64,000 bases of DNA from Bradyrhizobium sp. CCBAU 53340 (lineage in GTDB: Bacteria; Pseudomonadota; Alphaproteobacteria; Rhizobiales; Xanthobacteraceae). Position 1 is the stretch's first letter. Each line of letters begins with the position of its first letter. Both the position numbers and the translations under genes were made by a program. Under the pieces are notes generated by a model. It was given only the letters and a program-made list of their open reading frames with translations, did no database searches and was not told the DNA's origin. Shown one piece after another: positions 8,726-17,801 of this stretch. The stretch lies in the NCBI RefSeq assembly GCF_015291645.1, contig NZ_CP030056.1:496001-560000 (forward strand), read 5' to 3'.

Positions 8726-9915
8726 TCAGCGCGAGGCAGGATTGGCCTCCTTCCAGGGATCTTTGAGATTCGGAATTACGGCGACCTGTTTATTTACGAG
8801 GACGCCGTCGATCTTCTCGACCTTTCGGATATAGACGTTTTGGATCAGGTCCCGTTCGACCGGATCGATCCGCGCGGGCTCTCCCAGGAGTACCCTTTGG
8901 CGGCCGCCAAGGCTTTTTCACCATCAAGTTTCCCGTCGGTTGCTTCGGTCATATGGGCGATCAGGTGTATGCCGTCCCACGCCTCAACGGTCCCGATATT
9001 AGGTATGGCGCCCTTCCCGTATTTTGCTTCCAGCGCATTGACGAACTCCTTATTCGCGGTGCTTTCTGGCGAATGAGGACCATAAAAGAGAGAGGAATAT
9101 ACACCGATGGCCAGTTCGCCGGTTTGTCCCAATGCCGCGAGGGGTGCCTCCTCGGTTTCACCGAGGCCAAAGTACTGCAAGCCCCGTTGTGCCAAGCCGC
9201 GCTCGAAATACCCTTTGAACAGTGCAACGGAGATGGGCCCGTTCGGGACGAACGTAAATAGAACGTCAGCGTTCGCGTCCTGCAGCCGCTGGAAGTAGCT
9301 GGAGAAGTCAGTTGTATCCAAAGGCACCTTTACGACATCGACGATCTTGCCGCCGAGCTTGCCGTAATTGGCATCATAAGCTGCAATTGCGTCGTGACCG
9401 GGGGCGTAGTCGACGGCAAAGACAACAGCTTTCTTCTTGCCCTGATCAATAGCATAGCGCGTGATGCCATACGCCAATTGCCAGATGGTGCAGCCCACTC
9501 TTAAAAAATATGGCGATTTACGTGTGGTATCTGCGGTATTTGCGTTGAAAATGACGAAGGGAATTTTCGCTTGCGTCACAACATCGGCAACGGCTACCGC
9601 GTTAGGCGTGAAGTCCATACCGCCGAGAAATTGTACCCCCTCTCGGGTGATCAGCTCTTGAGCGAGTTGTTTCGCTCGAGCGGGATTTGGGCCGCCAGAA
9701 TCACGATAGAGGACCTCAACGGTGTGGCCTCCAAGCTTTCCTCCGTGCTTCTCGACATAGAGGTCAACGGCTCGTTTGAATTGGACGCCCCACTCGGCAT
9801 AGGGGCCGCTAAAAGAGCCGATGATGCCGATCTTGACCTCGGCAGAATGCGCATCTGTAGAAATGGACAGTGAGGCAAGAACCGCCGCGAAGGCCAGCAA
9901 GCTGAAGCGCTTCAT
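8726..9915 (-). pseudogene. livK: Liv-type periplasmic binding protein, frameshifted near C-terminus
   Basis: Periplasmic branched-chain amino-acid-type binding protein with a signal peptide (MKRFSLLAFAAVLASLSIS, cleavage after HSA) and the family start VKIGIIGSFSGPYAEWG. The first frame stops at 8845 after SPRGSIRSNGT. In the next frame the expected tail continues without a break (IDPVERDLIQNVYIRKVE, then LKDPWKEANPASR) to a stop at 8726. A one-base loss (or equivalent) near 8861-8870 explains this. Without the last 40 or so residues the protein probably folds poorly, so the importer may be inactive unless this is an assembly error. It is the first gene of the operon. Confidence 0.85.
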
Positions 9916-10094
9916 TGTTTCCGTCCCCCTATTTGTGCACCGCCATGCGCCGCAAGCAAGGCGACGACTGCGCCCATCGTTCGGCCCAGATAGAGGGCAT
10001 TAGAGGAGTGCATTCTTGTATAATCTTGCGGGACGCCGGGACTGTTAGTCGCAGGTCGCGGAGGGCAGACCAGTTAAGGGCTGCTCACGCTATA
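9916..10094. other. Leader region of the Liv operon
   Basis: About 180 bases between the binding-protein start and the restored end of the LysR gene. No repeat or clear sigma-70 promoter was recognised; TATAAT occurs on the plus strand at 10018-10023 but with no good -35 and no plus-strand gene behind it. Confidence 0.3.
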
Positions 10095-11061
10095 TTACGC
10101 GGATGTCACAAGGTCCATGTCCGGGGCTGAGAGTCGCTTCTTTCCCGTCCATTTCAGATCGATGGATCTGACGGTTGCCGCCGCCTCACCGAGCAGCCAT
10201 TGCGCGGAACGCGACAAGTGCCGGCAAATCGCTCTTTTCGGTTGGATAAGCGAGATAGAATGCCATCTGGTTGCGGACAATGAGATTGAACGGTGCGATC
10301 AGTCGGCCGGTTTCGAGATCCCTTTCAATCAAGGGAAGATGCACAATTGCAATACCAAGGCCGTCGATAGCTGCTTGGCACGCGAGCCCCGAGTTTTCAA
10401 ATCGTAGGCCCGTGTTGGCCGGGACCTGCGGCGCGCCTGCAGTCTGGAGCCATTGCCGCCAAAAATCCGGGCGCTGCAAGGAATGGAGAAGAACGTGATG
10501 ATCGAGTTCGTGCGGATAGCGCGGGACCGGCATTCCATTCGCAAGCTTGGGGCCGCATACGACGATGAGCAGTTCGTCGAACAGATGTTTGGCCTCGAGC
10601 CCAGGCCACTGGCCCAATCCGTACTCGATCGAGGCATCGATGCCTTGCGCTTCAAAATTGGCAGGGGATTGTTGTGAGGTTGAGACCTGAATTTCCACCT
10701 GCGGATATTGCTCGCGAAACCTCGCGAGGCGAGGGATCAACCAGCGCATGGCAAAGGTGGGTAAACACCTAAGCTTTAGGACATTGTGTTTTGACGACGC
10801 GCAGATCTCGGACGTCGCGGACCTTATCTCGTCAAACGCAACCTGAAGCCGCTTATGATATCGTCGAGCCTCTTCCGTCAGTTCGATGCGACGATGCTTA
10901 CGAACAAATAACTTTATTCCGAGGTGGGTCTCAAGTACCGCGATATGCCTGCTGACGGCCCCTTGGGTAATGCAAAGCTCTTCCGCCGCTCGACTGAAAT
11001 TGCCATGACGCGCCGCAGCATCGAAGGCTCGTAGCGCATTCATGGGCAAGTATTGGCCCAT
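10095..11061 (-). pseudogene. LysR-family (GcvA-like) regulator with frameshifted C-terminus
   Basis: A LysR-type transcription factor with an N-terminal helix-turn-helix (MNALRAFDAAARHGNFSRAA, then CITQGAVSRHIA) and a complete effector-binding domain. The intact frame runs 10186-11061 (291 residues) and ends AFRAMAAR. Reading past one inserted base near 10202-10208 restores the usual GcvA-type end FRQWLLGEAA and continues to a stop at 10095. The truncation removes only the last helix, so function might survive. It is encoded upstream of and in the same direction as the Liv operon and is the obvious local regulator. Autoregulation and control of the GAAATTGCAATTTC sites are inferences. Confidence 0.8.
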
Positions 11062-11194
11062 AACCCATTATTCTCCCTAGGTTTTCGCTTATATCGCAAA
11101 AACTCATGCAAGTCATCAGTTAACTTGCTTTGCGCGGCATGCTGATCGCCTTCATCCTCAGCCCCGCGATGAAACTCGTCCACTGCAGCAAGAG

Positions 11195-11587
11195 TTGGAC
11201 ATGACTTGTGGGATGGAAACGGCAGTCGTATCGGCAGACGCATTCTCTGCTCCGCCCGGCGACCCTGACGGAAGCATTACAGAAGTTGCGCTCGCGTTTA
11301 TTAAGAAGAGCCCTGAGATCAGGATTACGCTTCGCGATCTTGAGCGTCAGACGGGCGCAAGTATCTTTCAACTGATTAGGGCATTCCGAAGAGATTTGGG
11401 AGTAACGCCCCATGCCTATCTGATAAAACGGCGCGTCGCGCGCGGCGCTGATCTTCTTCTTCAGGGAGAGCCAGCGGCACAAGTAGCTTACGAGGTCGGT
11501 TTCGTTGACCAAAGTCACTTCACGAAGCACTTCAAGCGTGTCCACGGCGTGACGCCAAAGCGCTATGTTGCGGTAGCCACCAGCTAG
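11195..11587 (+). CDS. AraC-family DNA-binding domain, N-terminally truncated
   Basis: A 130-residue protein that contains only the two helix-turn-helix motifs of AraC-type regulators: TLRDLERQTGASIFQLIRAF and then AAQVAYEVGFVDQSHFTKHF, ending in VHGVTPKRYV. The sensing domain normally found before it is missing. The reading frame stays open upstream of the TTG at 11195 into the divergent region, so this may be the surviving 3' half of a longer gene. It lies between the LysR gene and the aldolase. Whether it is expressed is uncertain. Confidence 0.6.
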   Translation: MDMTCGMETAVVSADAFSAPPGDPDGSITEVALAFIKKSPEIRITLRDLERQTGASIFQLIRAFRRDLGVTPHAYLIKRRVARGADLLLQGEPAAQVAYEVGFVDQSHFTKHFKRVHGVTPKRYVAVATS

Positions 11588-11838
11588 CTGGCAAATCGAG
11601 CGCATGAGAAGTTCGCCACTGGCGACAGACCTTTTGCAAAAGCTTGTCTAGAGTTCTTGAGGGTCTAATCCGCTCCGGCGCACAACAAGGCGCGGTTGCC
11701 GGCGCAATCGGAGCAGTCAAGTGATCACGCGGTCAGTGGTGTACTTGTTGCGCGCGGCGTCGACGACATTCCGATGCCAGCAGCCGTCAACAGGATATCG
11801 AGGCCAGTCGTCATATTCACAGCAAAGAAAGCTTCCTT

Positions 11839-12648
11839 ATGGCCCCCTTTCGAGGACTAAATCGCCGCATGGCCGAAAATGGCCATTTACTGAACGGCTA
11901 TTGCGCGATCCCCGATGCGTTTTCGGCAGAACTTTATGCTCGACAAGGCTTCGACGTAATCACGCTTGACCTGCAGCATGGTCTCATCGGGTACGATGCC
12001 GCCGTCGCGATGCTACAAGCCATTACGGCCGTGGACGTGCTCCCGTTGGTACGCATCCCCTGGCTCGACCCGGCAATCATCATGAAAGCGCTTGATGCAG
12101 GTGCTCTTGGTGTGACATGCCCTATGGTCAACACGGCAGCGGACGCTGAGCGCCTCGTCCAATATTGCAAATATCCACCGATGGGCCAGCGCAGCTTAGG
12201 CCCCGTCCGTGCGGCGACGGCCTATGGCGAGGACTATGCTGCGCATGCGAACCGGGAGCTCAGCGTCATCGCTATGATTGAAACCGCTGAAGCCGTCGCC
12301 AACATCGAGAGTATTCTTGATGTGCCAGGTCTGGATGGTGTCTATATCGGACCAGGCGATCTCTCGCTGTCCCTGAACAGGAAGCCGCAGCTGGAGGAGT
12401 TTGATACCGAGGTGGACGCTGCCATCGATCGCGTTTTGAAGGGGTGCATTAAGAAGGGTCTGATTGCAGGCATTTTCGCACCTGGTCCCGAACAAGCGTG
12501 GCGCATGGTCACGCGTGGCTTTCGATTCGTCACGCTTTCCACTGACGCTCGCGCATTGGCGTTCCAGGCCAAGTCTTGGGTTGAGAAGTTTCGACTGCTC
12601 AGTCGAGAGCCGTCCCGTGTTACCGGTGCATCGGGCCTGAAGGGGTAA
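11839..12648 (+). CDS. HpcH/HpaI-family class II aldolase
   Basis: A 269-residue metal-dependent aldolase of the HpcH/HpaI family (4-hydroxy-2-oxoheptanedioate, 2-dehydro-3-deoxyglucarate and 2-keto-3-deoxy-rhamnonate aldolases), which cleaves 2-oxo-4-hydroxy acids to pyruvate plus an aldehyde. Visible motifs are VITLDLQHGLIGYD, the arginine in MGQRSLGPVRA, the metal ligand Glu in MIETAEAVANI and the metal ligand Asp in YIGPGDLSLSL. It starts at ATG 11839 and precedes the leuC2-leuD2 pair in the same direction. The physiological substrate is not predictable; a branched 2-oxo-4-hydroxy acid would fit the neighbours (inference). Confidence 0.85.
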   Translation: MAPFRGLNRRMAENGHLLNGYCAIPDAFSAELYARQGFDVITLDLQHGLIGYDAAVAMLQAITAVDVLPLVRIPWLDPAIIMKALDAGALGVTCPMVNTAADAERLVQYCKYPPMGQRSLGPVRAATAYGEDYAAHANRELSVIAMIETAEAVANIESILDVPGLDGVYIGPGDLSLSLNRKPQLEEFDTEVDAAIDRVLKGCIKKGLIAGIFAPGPEQAWRMVTRGFRFVTLSTDARALAFQAKSWVEKFRLLSREPSRVTGASGLKG

Positions 12649-12698
12649 GGACTAAATATCAAAAAGTGGGCGACCGGACCATAAGCCCTCATCCGCTC

Positions 12699-12712
12699 GA
12701 AATTGCAATTTC
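12699..12712 (+). promoter_or_regulatory. Perfect 14-bp palindrome before leuC2
   Basis: GAAATTGCAATTTC is its own reverse complement and lies 107 bases before the leuC2 start, in a gap of 171 bases. Its first 11 bases recur at 3269-3279 ahead of the lyase-family gene. This is a candidate operator shared by the two transcription units. Confidence 0.5.
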
Positions 12713-12819
12713 TTACTAGTCGACGAGCTCCTCCTGCATCAAGACCGGTGTCGCCGATCACGCAATTGGCGTGAAGCCTACCCGCTCTTAGCGTGGGAGC
12801 AACTCGGCCATGGTGTAAC

Positions 12820-14232
12820 ATGATCCAACCGCGGTCTATCTTTGAAAAGATCTGGAACAGTCATGTCATCCGGGAAATGGGTGACGGCGTCTTCTTGCTC
12901 TATGTCGATCGCCACATCATCCAGGAATCGGCGAGCGGACAAGCATTTGATGGGCTACGGCGCGCCTCGCGATCTGTGCGTCGACCTGATCTCACTTTCG
13001 GTGTCACGGATCACATCGTTTCGACACGTCCTGGGCGCACGGTCGATTCGAACCCCGAGGGGCGCGAGCTAATCACCTTGATGGAACGGAACTGCAGCGA
13101 ACACGGAATTGAGCTGTTTGACTTGGCTGATGCCAGGCAGGGTATCGAACACGTCGTGGCGCCGGAGCTCGGGCTTATCACGCCAGGGATGACTGTTGTT
13201 TGCGCAGACAGCCATACACCAACAAATGGCGCGCTCGGTGCCTATGCGTGGGGTTTTGGCACAAGCGATGTCGAGCACGTTCTAGCAACCCAAACCGTAC
13301 TTCAGCGCAAGCCAAAGGCGCTACGGGTGACGTTCGCCGGACGTCTGGGAAAGGATGTCTGTGCCAAGGACCTCATACTTTACTTGATCGGCAAAGAGGG
13401 AACACAGGCGGCGCGCGGATATGCCATCGAATATTGCGGACCCGTCATTCGTGCGATGTCCATGGAAGGCAGGATGACGATCTGCAACATGTCCATTGAA
13501 TTTGGTGGACGTGCTGGCATGATCGGGCCGGACGATACCACGTATGAATATATCGCTGGCCGCGACTATGCTCCCAAAGGTGCGCATTGGCAGGCCGCAT
13601 TAGATCAGTGGCGCACTCTTAACACAGACGAGCAAGCTCTCTTCGACAAGGAAATCAGGGTTAACTGTAGCGAGATTGCCCCCCAGGTGACGTGGGGGAC
13701 AACACCTGGCGATGTCGTAGGTATCGACGAAAACATCCCAGATCCCGTGTTGATTGGCGATCCTGTCCGTCGCGCCATGGCGGAGCAGGCGCTGCACTAT
13801 ATCGGCCTCAAACCTAATCAGCCTCTTGAAGGCATTCCGATCAACGTCGCCTTCATTGGATCCTGCACCAACAGCCGCCTATCGGACCTTCAGGCGGCAG
13901 CGGCCATCGTCAAGGGGCGCAAGGTCGCCAAAGGCGTGCGGGCGCTGGTTGTGCCTGGATCGACGTCGGTCAAGCGCGCGGCTGAGGCCCTCGGTCTAAA
14001 CAAAGTATTTCTCGATGCAGGCTTCGACTGGAGAGAGGCCGGGTGTTCAATGTGTCTGGGGATCAACGACGACCAAGTCGCGCCAGGTGAGCGCTGCATG
14101 GCGACCTCTAATCGCAACTTCGAGCATCGCCAAGGACCAAATAGCCGCACGCATCTTGCAAGTCCGGCATCGGTGGCGGCGGCCGCCGTGACGGGTGTCA
14201 TCACCGACGTTCGCAAGCTCGCGCACGCATAG
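12820..14232 (+). CDS. leuC: LeuC-type hydratase large subunit, copy 2
   Basis: A full-length (470 residues) aconitase-superfamily large subunit of the 3-isopropylmalate dehydratase type. The ATG at 12820 gives MIQPRSIFEKIWNSHVI, the normal LeuC start; the in-frame GTG at 12793 adds nine unlikely residues. Cluster ligands are visible in GSCTNSR and GCSMC, and GDSHT-like ADSHTPTNGALGAYAWG is conserved. It is clearly homologous to copy 1 but diverged along its length, so the two are old paralogues rather than a recent duplication. The small subunit starts 9 bases downstream. Confidence 0.92.
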   Translation: MIQPRSIFEKIWNSHVIREMGDGVFLLYVDRHIIQESASGQAFDGLRRASRSVRRPDLTFGVTDHIVSTRPGRTVDSNPEGRELITLMERNCSEHGIELFDLADARQGIEHVVAPELGLITPGMTVVCADSHTPTNGALGAYAWGFGTSDVEHVLATQTVLQRKPKALRVTFAGRLGKDVCAKDLILYLIGKEGTQAARGYAIEYCGPVIRAMSMEGRMTICNMSIEFGGRAGMIGPDDTTYEYIAGRDYAPKGAHWQAALDQWRTLNTDEQALFDKEIRVNCSEIAPQVTWGTTPGDVVGIDENIPDPVLIGDPVRRAMAEQALHYIGLKPNQPLEGIPINVAFIGSCTNSRLSDLQAAAAIVKGRKVAKGVRALVVPGSTSVKRAAEALGLNKVFLDAGFDWREAGCSMCLGINDDQVAPGERCMATSNRNFEHRQGPNSRTHLASPASVAAAAVTGVITDVRKLAHA

Positions 14233-14241
14233 AGGCGGCAA

Positions 14242-14876
14242 ATGGAAAAGTTTGTGACGTTGGAAGGTGTCGCCGCAGTGCTGGCGGACCCGAATATTGA
14301 TACAGATGCAATTATCCCTGCCCGCTTCATGCGTTCTGCGAACGCTAATTTGGGTAAGGCCCTGTTCGCCAACAGCCGATTTCAGGACGACGGATCCGAA
14401 CGCGCCGACTTTGTGCTGAATATTCCGCCATTTCGGAGCAGCTCGATCCTCGTGGCAGGCGATAACTTTGGCTGCGGCAGCTCGCGAGAAGCAGCAGTCT
14501 GGGCGCTGAAGCAATTTGGTATTCGCTGCGTTATCGCGAGAGCTTCGGGGAAATATTCTTCGAGAACTGCTTCAAGAATGGCGTTCTTCCGATCACATTG
14601 CCCAAAGCCGACTATGAGCAAATCCTAGGCGCGCTTGCGAAAGACCCCGGGCGTGAAATTAAGGTCGATCTTGAGCGATGTGAGATCAGGATGTCGTGTT
14701 CGCTATCGATACCGTTTGTCGTGTCGCCTTCGCGTCGGACAGCATTGCTTGAAGGGCTCGACGATATCCAGCTGACGCTGCGTTATGTCAGCGATATCGA
14801 CGCATTCGAGGCCTTCGACGGGGTCGCGCGGCCATGGATGCGTCGCCCCACGTCATCTTTTGGCCGATCGCCGTAG
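14242..14876 (+). pseudogene. leuD: LeuD-type hydratase small subunit, copy 2, frameshifted
   Basis: The first frame (14242-14628) begins [20 protein letters not shown] and holds [15 protein letters not shown], but after IRCVIA it runs into unrelated residues. The second frame continues exactly with the expected [20 protein letters not shown] and the rest of the domain to a stop at 14876. A single-base loss near 14540-14546 explains the break. Compared with intact copy 1, the total length would be normal. If real, the large subunit of copy 2 lacks its own partner and might pair with the copy 1 small subunit (inference). Confidence 0.88.
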
Positions 14877-15523
14877 AGCTGATGACGTCAGTTTCGTGGT
14901 GGGAGCCTTGGCAATTCAAGGCTCTGTCGTCCGGTGAACGCTAGCGGAAACGAAAAGACGCAAATGGTTACGCATTCCACGACATTTGATGATACGAATC
15001 TCTTGGAGCGAGCTTGGGTTTAACGCGCATCCAGCCCGGGCTCGGCTTCTCTCCTATGCGAAAAGCCTCGCGACTTTCGCTGGGGATATGGAGCGCTGTC
15101 TTTGTTTGTGAACCCCACGGCTCAAGATTATGACATTGTCCTCCTGGGTACGAGGTCAGTTCTTCAGTTCAAGACATTCGTCCTCCAGTCAAGTTTGAAC
15201 GAAGATCTTGCAGCAACGCCACGGGGAAGCCGACCGGCCGAAGATGTTCGAAGGCGACCAAGGTGGATGAAAAGAGGCCAAGATCTCGCAGAATTGCACT
15301 TCGACGCAACCTCTTGCCGCTGTTTTTTGCGATCAGCGTCGCTCCTTTGGTCGGCCAAGGGCTCGCCCGGCACACCGGCAGTGTCATCTTGAAATAGACC
15401 AGCGTACCGGATTTGCGCCTCCTCAAAACTCCAGAGCATTACGGACCGTTTGCGAACACGCCAAAGAGATTCCTCACGAATGGCCATTCGGAAGAATCTA
15501 TTCGGTTCGAGACGCGCTCATCA
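14877..15523. other. Non-coding or unrecognised stretch
   Basis: About 650 bases between leuD2 and hipB. Short open frames occur on both strands (for example 15169-15426 minus) but none has recognisable domains or a convincing ribosome site. No repeat or terminator hairpin was identified. Confidence 0.35.
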
Positions 15524-15850
15524 TCAATGTGGCCCGGCAGATTTCTCATCTTCGCGAGAGGCCGTTGTCGCCCCAGCAGCGATCGGAATAAAGCCGATTT
15601 GGAAACCGAATGCGCGACCTATTTTGTCTAGCGTTTGCGCAGTAGGATTGGCCGCTCCTCTTTCAATGTCGGCGACTTGGCGCGGTGTCAGCTTAAACAG
15701 TCGGGCGAACTCAATCTGGGTGAGCCCGAGGGCTTGACGCATCTCGGCGACAGCCTCCGGCAAGCGGAGAGTACCCGCGCGCGCTTTGGCTGCAATTGCG
15801 GCGCGACGATCTCGGATCTCCTCTTTCGTAGGTTTACGCCATCTGGCCAT
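15524..15850 (-). CDS. hipB: HipB-like XRE-family antitoxin
   Basis: A 108-residue Cro/C1-type DNA-binding protein. The helix-turn-helix is at about residues 36-70: MRQALGLTQIEFARLFKLTP followed by RQVADIERGAANPT. It starts 9 bases after the stop of the HipA-like gene, on the same strand, so it is the second gene of the module, the reverse of the classic hipB-hipA order. By family knowledge it would bind and neutralise the kinase and repress the operon. The ATG at 15850 gives MARWRKPTKEEIRDRR. Confidence 0.8.
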   Translation of the reverse strand: MARWRKPTKEEIRDRRAAIAAKARAGTLRLPEAVAEMRQALGLTQIEFARLFKLTPRQVADIERGAANPTAQTLDKIGRAFGFQIGFIPIAAGATTASREDEKSAGPH

Positions 15851-15859
15851 GAGGCTCGC

Positions 15860-17191
15860 CTAATCTGTCACATTGCGCAGTTTGGCAACACCGTTCGCCA
15901 TATCTTCGTTGCGAATGATTGCATTCGTCACGACGGAGACCGGCACGCCGCACTTTCTTGCAATCTCTGGAAGGGCCCGGAGAAGATCTTCCTTAGCTGC
16001 CAAAGCGGACATCAATTTGTGGGCGGGCACCTTGGGGCTAGAAACTGTCTCACAGACGAGCCTCCAATCAGGATTGGTGTCCTGTCCTCCACCATCGAGC
16101 ATGCACCCCCACCTTGTGGAACGGACGATGCCCGCTGTCGCGATCTTCATTGGTGCGAAATCGAACAAGGGGGCGAGACGTATGCTTCCATCCGGGAATT
16201 TTCTAAGCGCGGCGTTTCGACCATGATTATCGGGATTGCCCATAGCCAGGTTCAAGACATCTCGCAGCAGATACTCCGTCGTGTCCTCCAGCGGACACGA
16301 CGAGACCTGTTGGATTGTTTTCAGATAAGTTTCGTGCCTGCTCTGAAATGCAAACTCCGCAACGCCAATCGCAGAGACCAGACTCTCTTGTCCGTAGCGG
16401 ATTAGACCACCCGACGTCACCCTGCGGTCAAACCGTGGAATGACAAGCACACCATTGCCGTAGGTGCTCGTGCGTTCGACGTTGACGCCAAACTCTTTTG
16501 CGACCACCGAATAGCCCGATTCAGACTCCAGGATCCGCTGATCCACCGGCTCATCACTACGCAGAAGCTTTACGATGATAAATTCGAGGGCGTCCGCGTC
16601 CGGGACCATCGAATTCGGATACCAAAGTCCGTCTCGGGAGCGAGTCAGTGACACCTTGGGCCAGTCACCTTGCAGCCCACTCGAACCCGAGGCAAGCAAG
16701 GAAAAGCGATCAGCAACTTCGAGAAACGCATCGCTCCGATCGAGAATTTCTTCCATAGTGATTCCCGCGACCGATATGTCCTGAAGACGTTCGACCTCCT
16801 GATCATATGCTTCTTTGATGCGAATATTGCCGACGGGAGAACTCGCAGCTCTCATGAGAAGATGGACTTGGGTAGAAGGCGCCTCGACCGGAAGGTTCAG
16901 AAATCGCGCGATCCTCTCGGCGTGGTGACCTTGAGGAATTAGGTCCAGTAGAAAAGCTGGCCAGGTGCTTGCTGCGCGATCCACCAGATCGACTGGGGCG
17001 TTGATCGAGTAAGCATGTACGCCTTTAAGGGGACGGTCTTCCGCAAATGGAATGGCGCCGAACTTGGCAAAATAGCCCATTTCGTAGCTAGTTCTGGAAG
17101 GCGTCGTGTAGCCCTTTTCGGGGGCTTCCAAGTTGACAATGGCCGCCTCGTGCCACGTGCCTTCTATGAAAGTTTCTACAGTCAGGTCCAT
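15860..17191 (-). CDS. hipA: HipA-like serine/threonine kinase toxin
   Basis: A 443-residue HipA-family protein. The catalytic loop GNPDNHGRN is at about residues 318-326 and the metal-binding APLFDF at about 340-345; ESGYSVVAKEF and VIPRFDRR earlier fit the kinase core. HipA kinases phosphorylate tRNA synthetases and induce growth arrest. The ATG at 17191 follows AGGGA at good spacing. The HipB-like gene follows at 9 bases, so the module order is toxin first. No deletion or frameshift is visible. Target in this organism is unknown. Confidence 0.8.
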   Translation of the reverse strand: MDLTVETFIEGTWHEAAIVNLEAPEKGYTTPSRTSYEMGYFAKFGAIPFAEDRPLKGVHAYSINAPVDLVDRAASTWPAFLLDLIPQGHHAERIARFLNLPVEAPSTQVHLLMRAASSPVGNIRIKEAYDQEVERLQDISVAGITMEEILDRSDAFLEVADRFSLLASGSSGLQGDWPKVSLTRSRDGLWYPNSMVPDADALEFIIVKLLRSDEPVDQRILESESGYSVVAKEFGVNVERTSTYGNGVLVIPRFDRRVTSGGLIRYGQESLVSAIGVAEFAFQSRHETYLKTIQQVSSCPLEDTTEYLLRDVLNLAMGNPDNHGRNAALRKFPDGSIRLAPLFDFAPMKIATAGIVRSTRWGCMLDGGGQDTNPDWRLVCETVSSPKVPAHKLMSALAAKEDLLRALPEIARKCGVPVSVVTNAIIRNEDMANGVAKLRNVTD

Positions 17192-17801
17192 TTACAAATC
17201 CCTTTAGGGATGTATATGGCAGGTGAGCTCAAGAATCAACCCATTATAATGGAAGTATTAATAGCGGAGGATCCGTTCGGACACTGCAGTCGTTGCCCAT
17301 CATGCTTTTGGCCTGCCGGATCTTTGCGCCGCCACCACGGACTGAGCGGCCCCTCAGAGATGCTCGCCCCGCGATCAAGTGCGGTGACGGCGCAGCCCTG
17401 TATTCAGCTCTCATTCTGATGGGCTTCATGCTGAAGAGCGGACCCGGCCAGAGGACCCAGAGGGCGCCTCCTTCGGCAAGACCTAAAAAGCGCAAAGGCT
17501 GGCTGTTATGATGGAGCGTCGCACGCTCAAACATCAAAAGCCCGAACGGACTTTTACCATCAACTGAGTAAGCGGCACTCGTACGACGAGATGCGCGCTA
17601 TCCCGATCCAAACTGTGGTCTTCCCGGGCGCATGCATGTACGGTCCCCGATCTCACCACGGCCCGCTTCTCACTATCGTGCAAGACTGCTCGATTCCGCG
17701 AAAGCTGCGCGACATTTGCTGCCGTTACATAAAGGCTTCGAAATAGGAACGAGCCGCACATCAACGAGGATTAATGCGCACGCCCCCCTAGTCACGTGAA
17801 T
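17192..17801. other. Promoter side of hipA and spacer to IS630 remnant
   Basis: About 610 bases with no recognised gene. The part next to 17192 should hold the hipA promoter. Open frames such as 17244-17537 (minus) have no recognisable domains. The IS630 remnant begins at the left near 17802; its terminal repeat could not be fixed. Confidence 0.35.
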
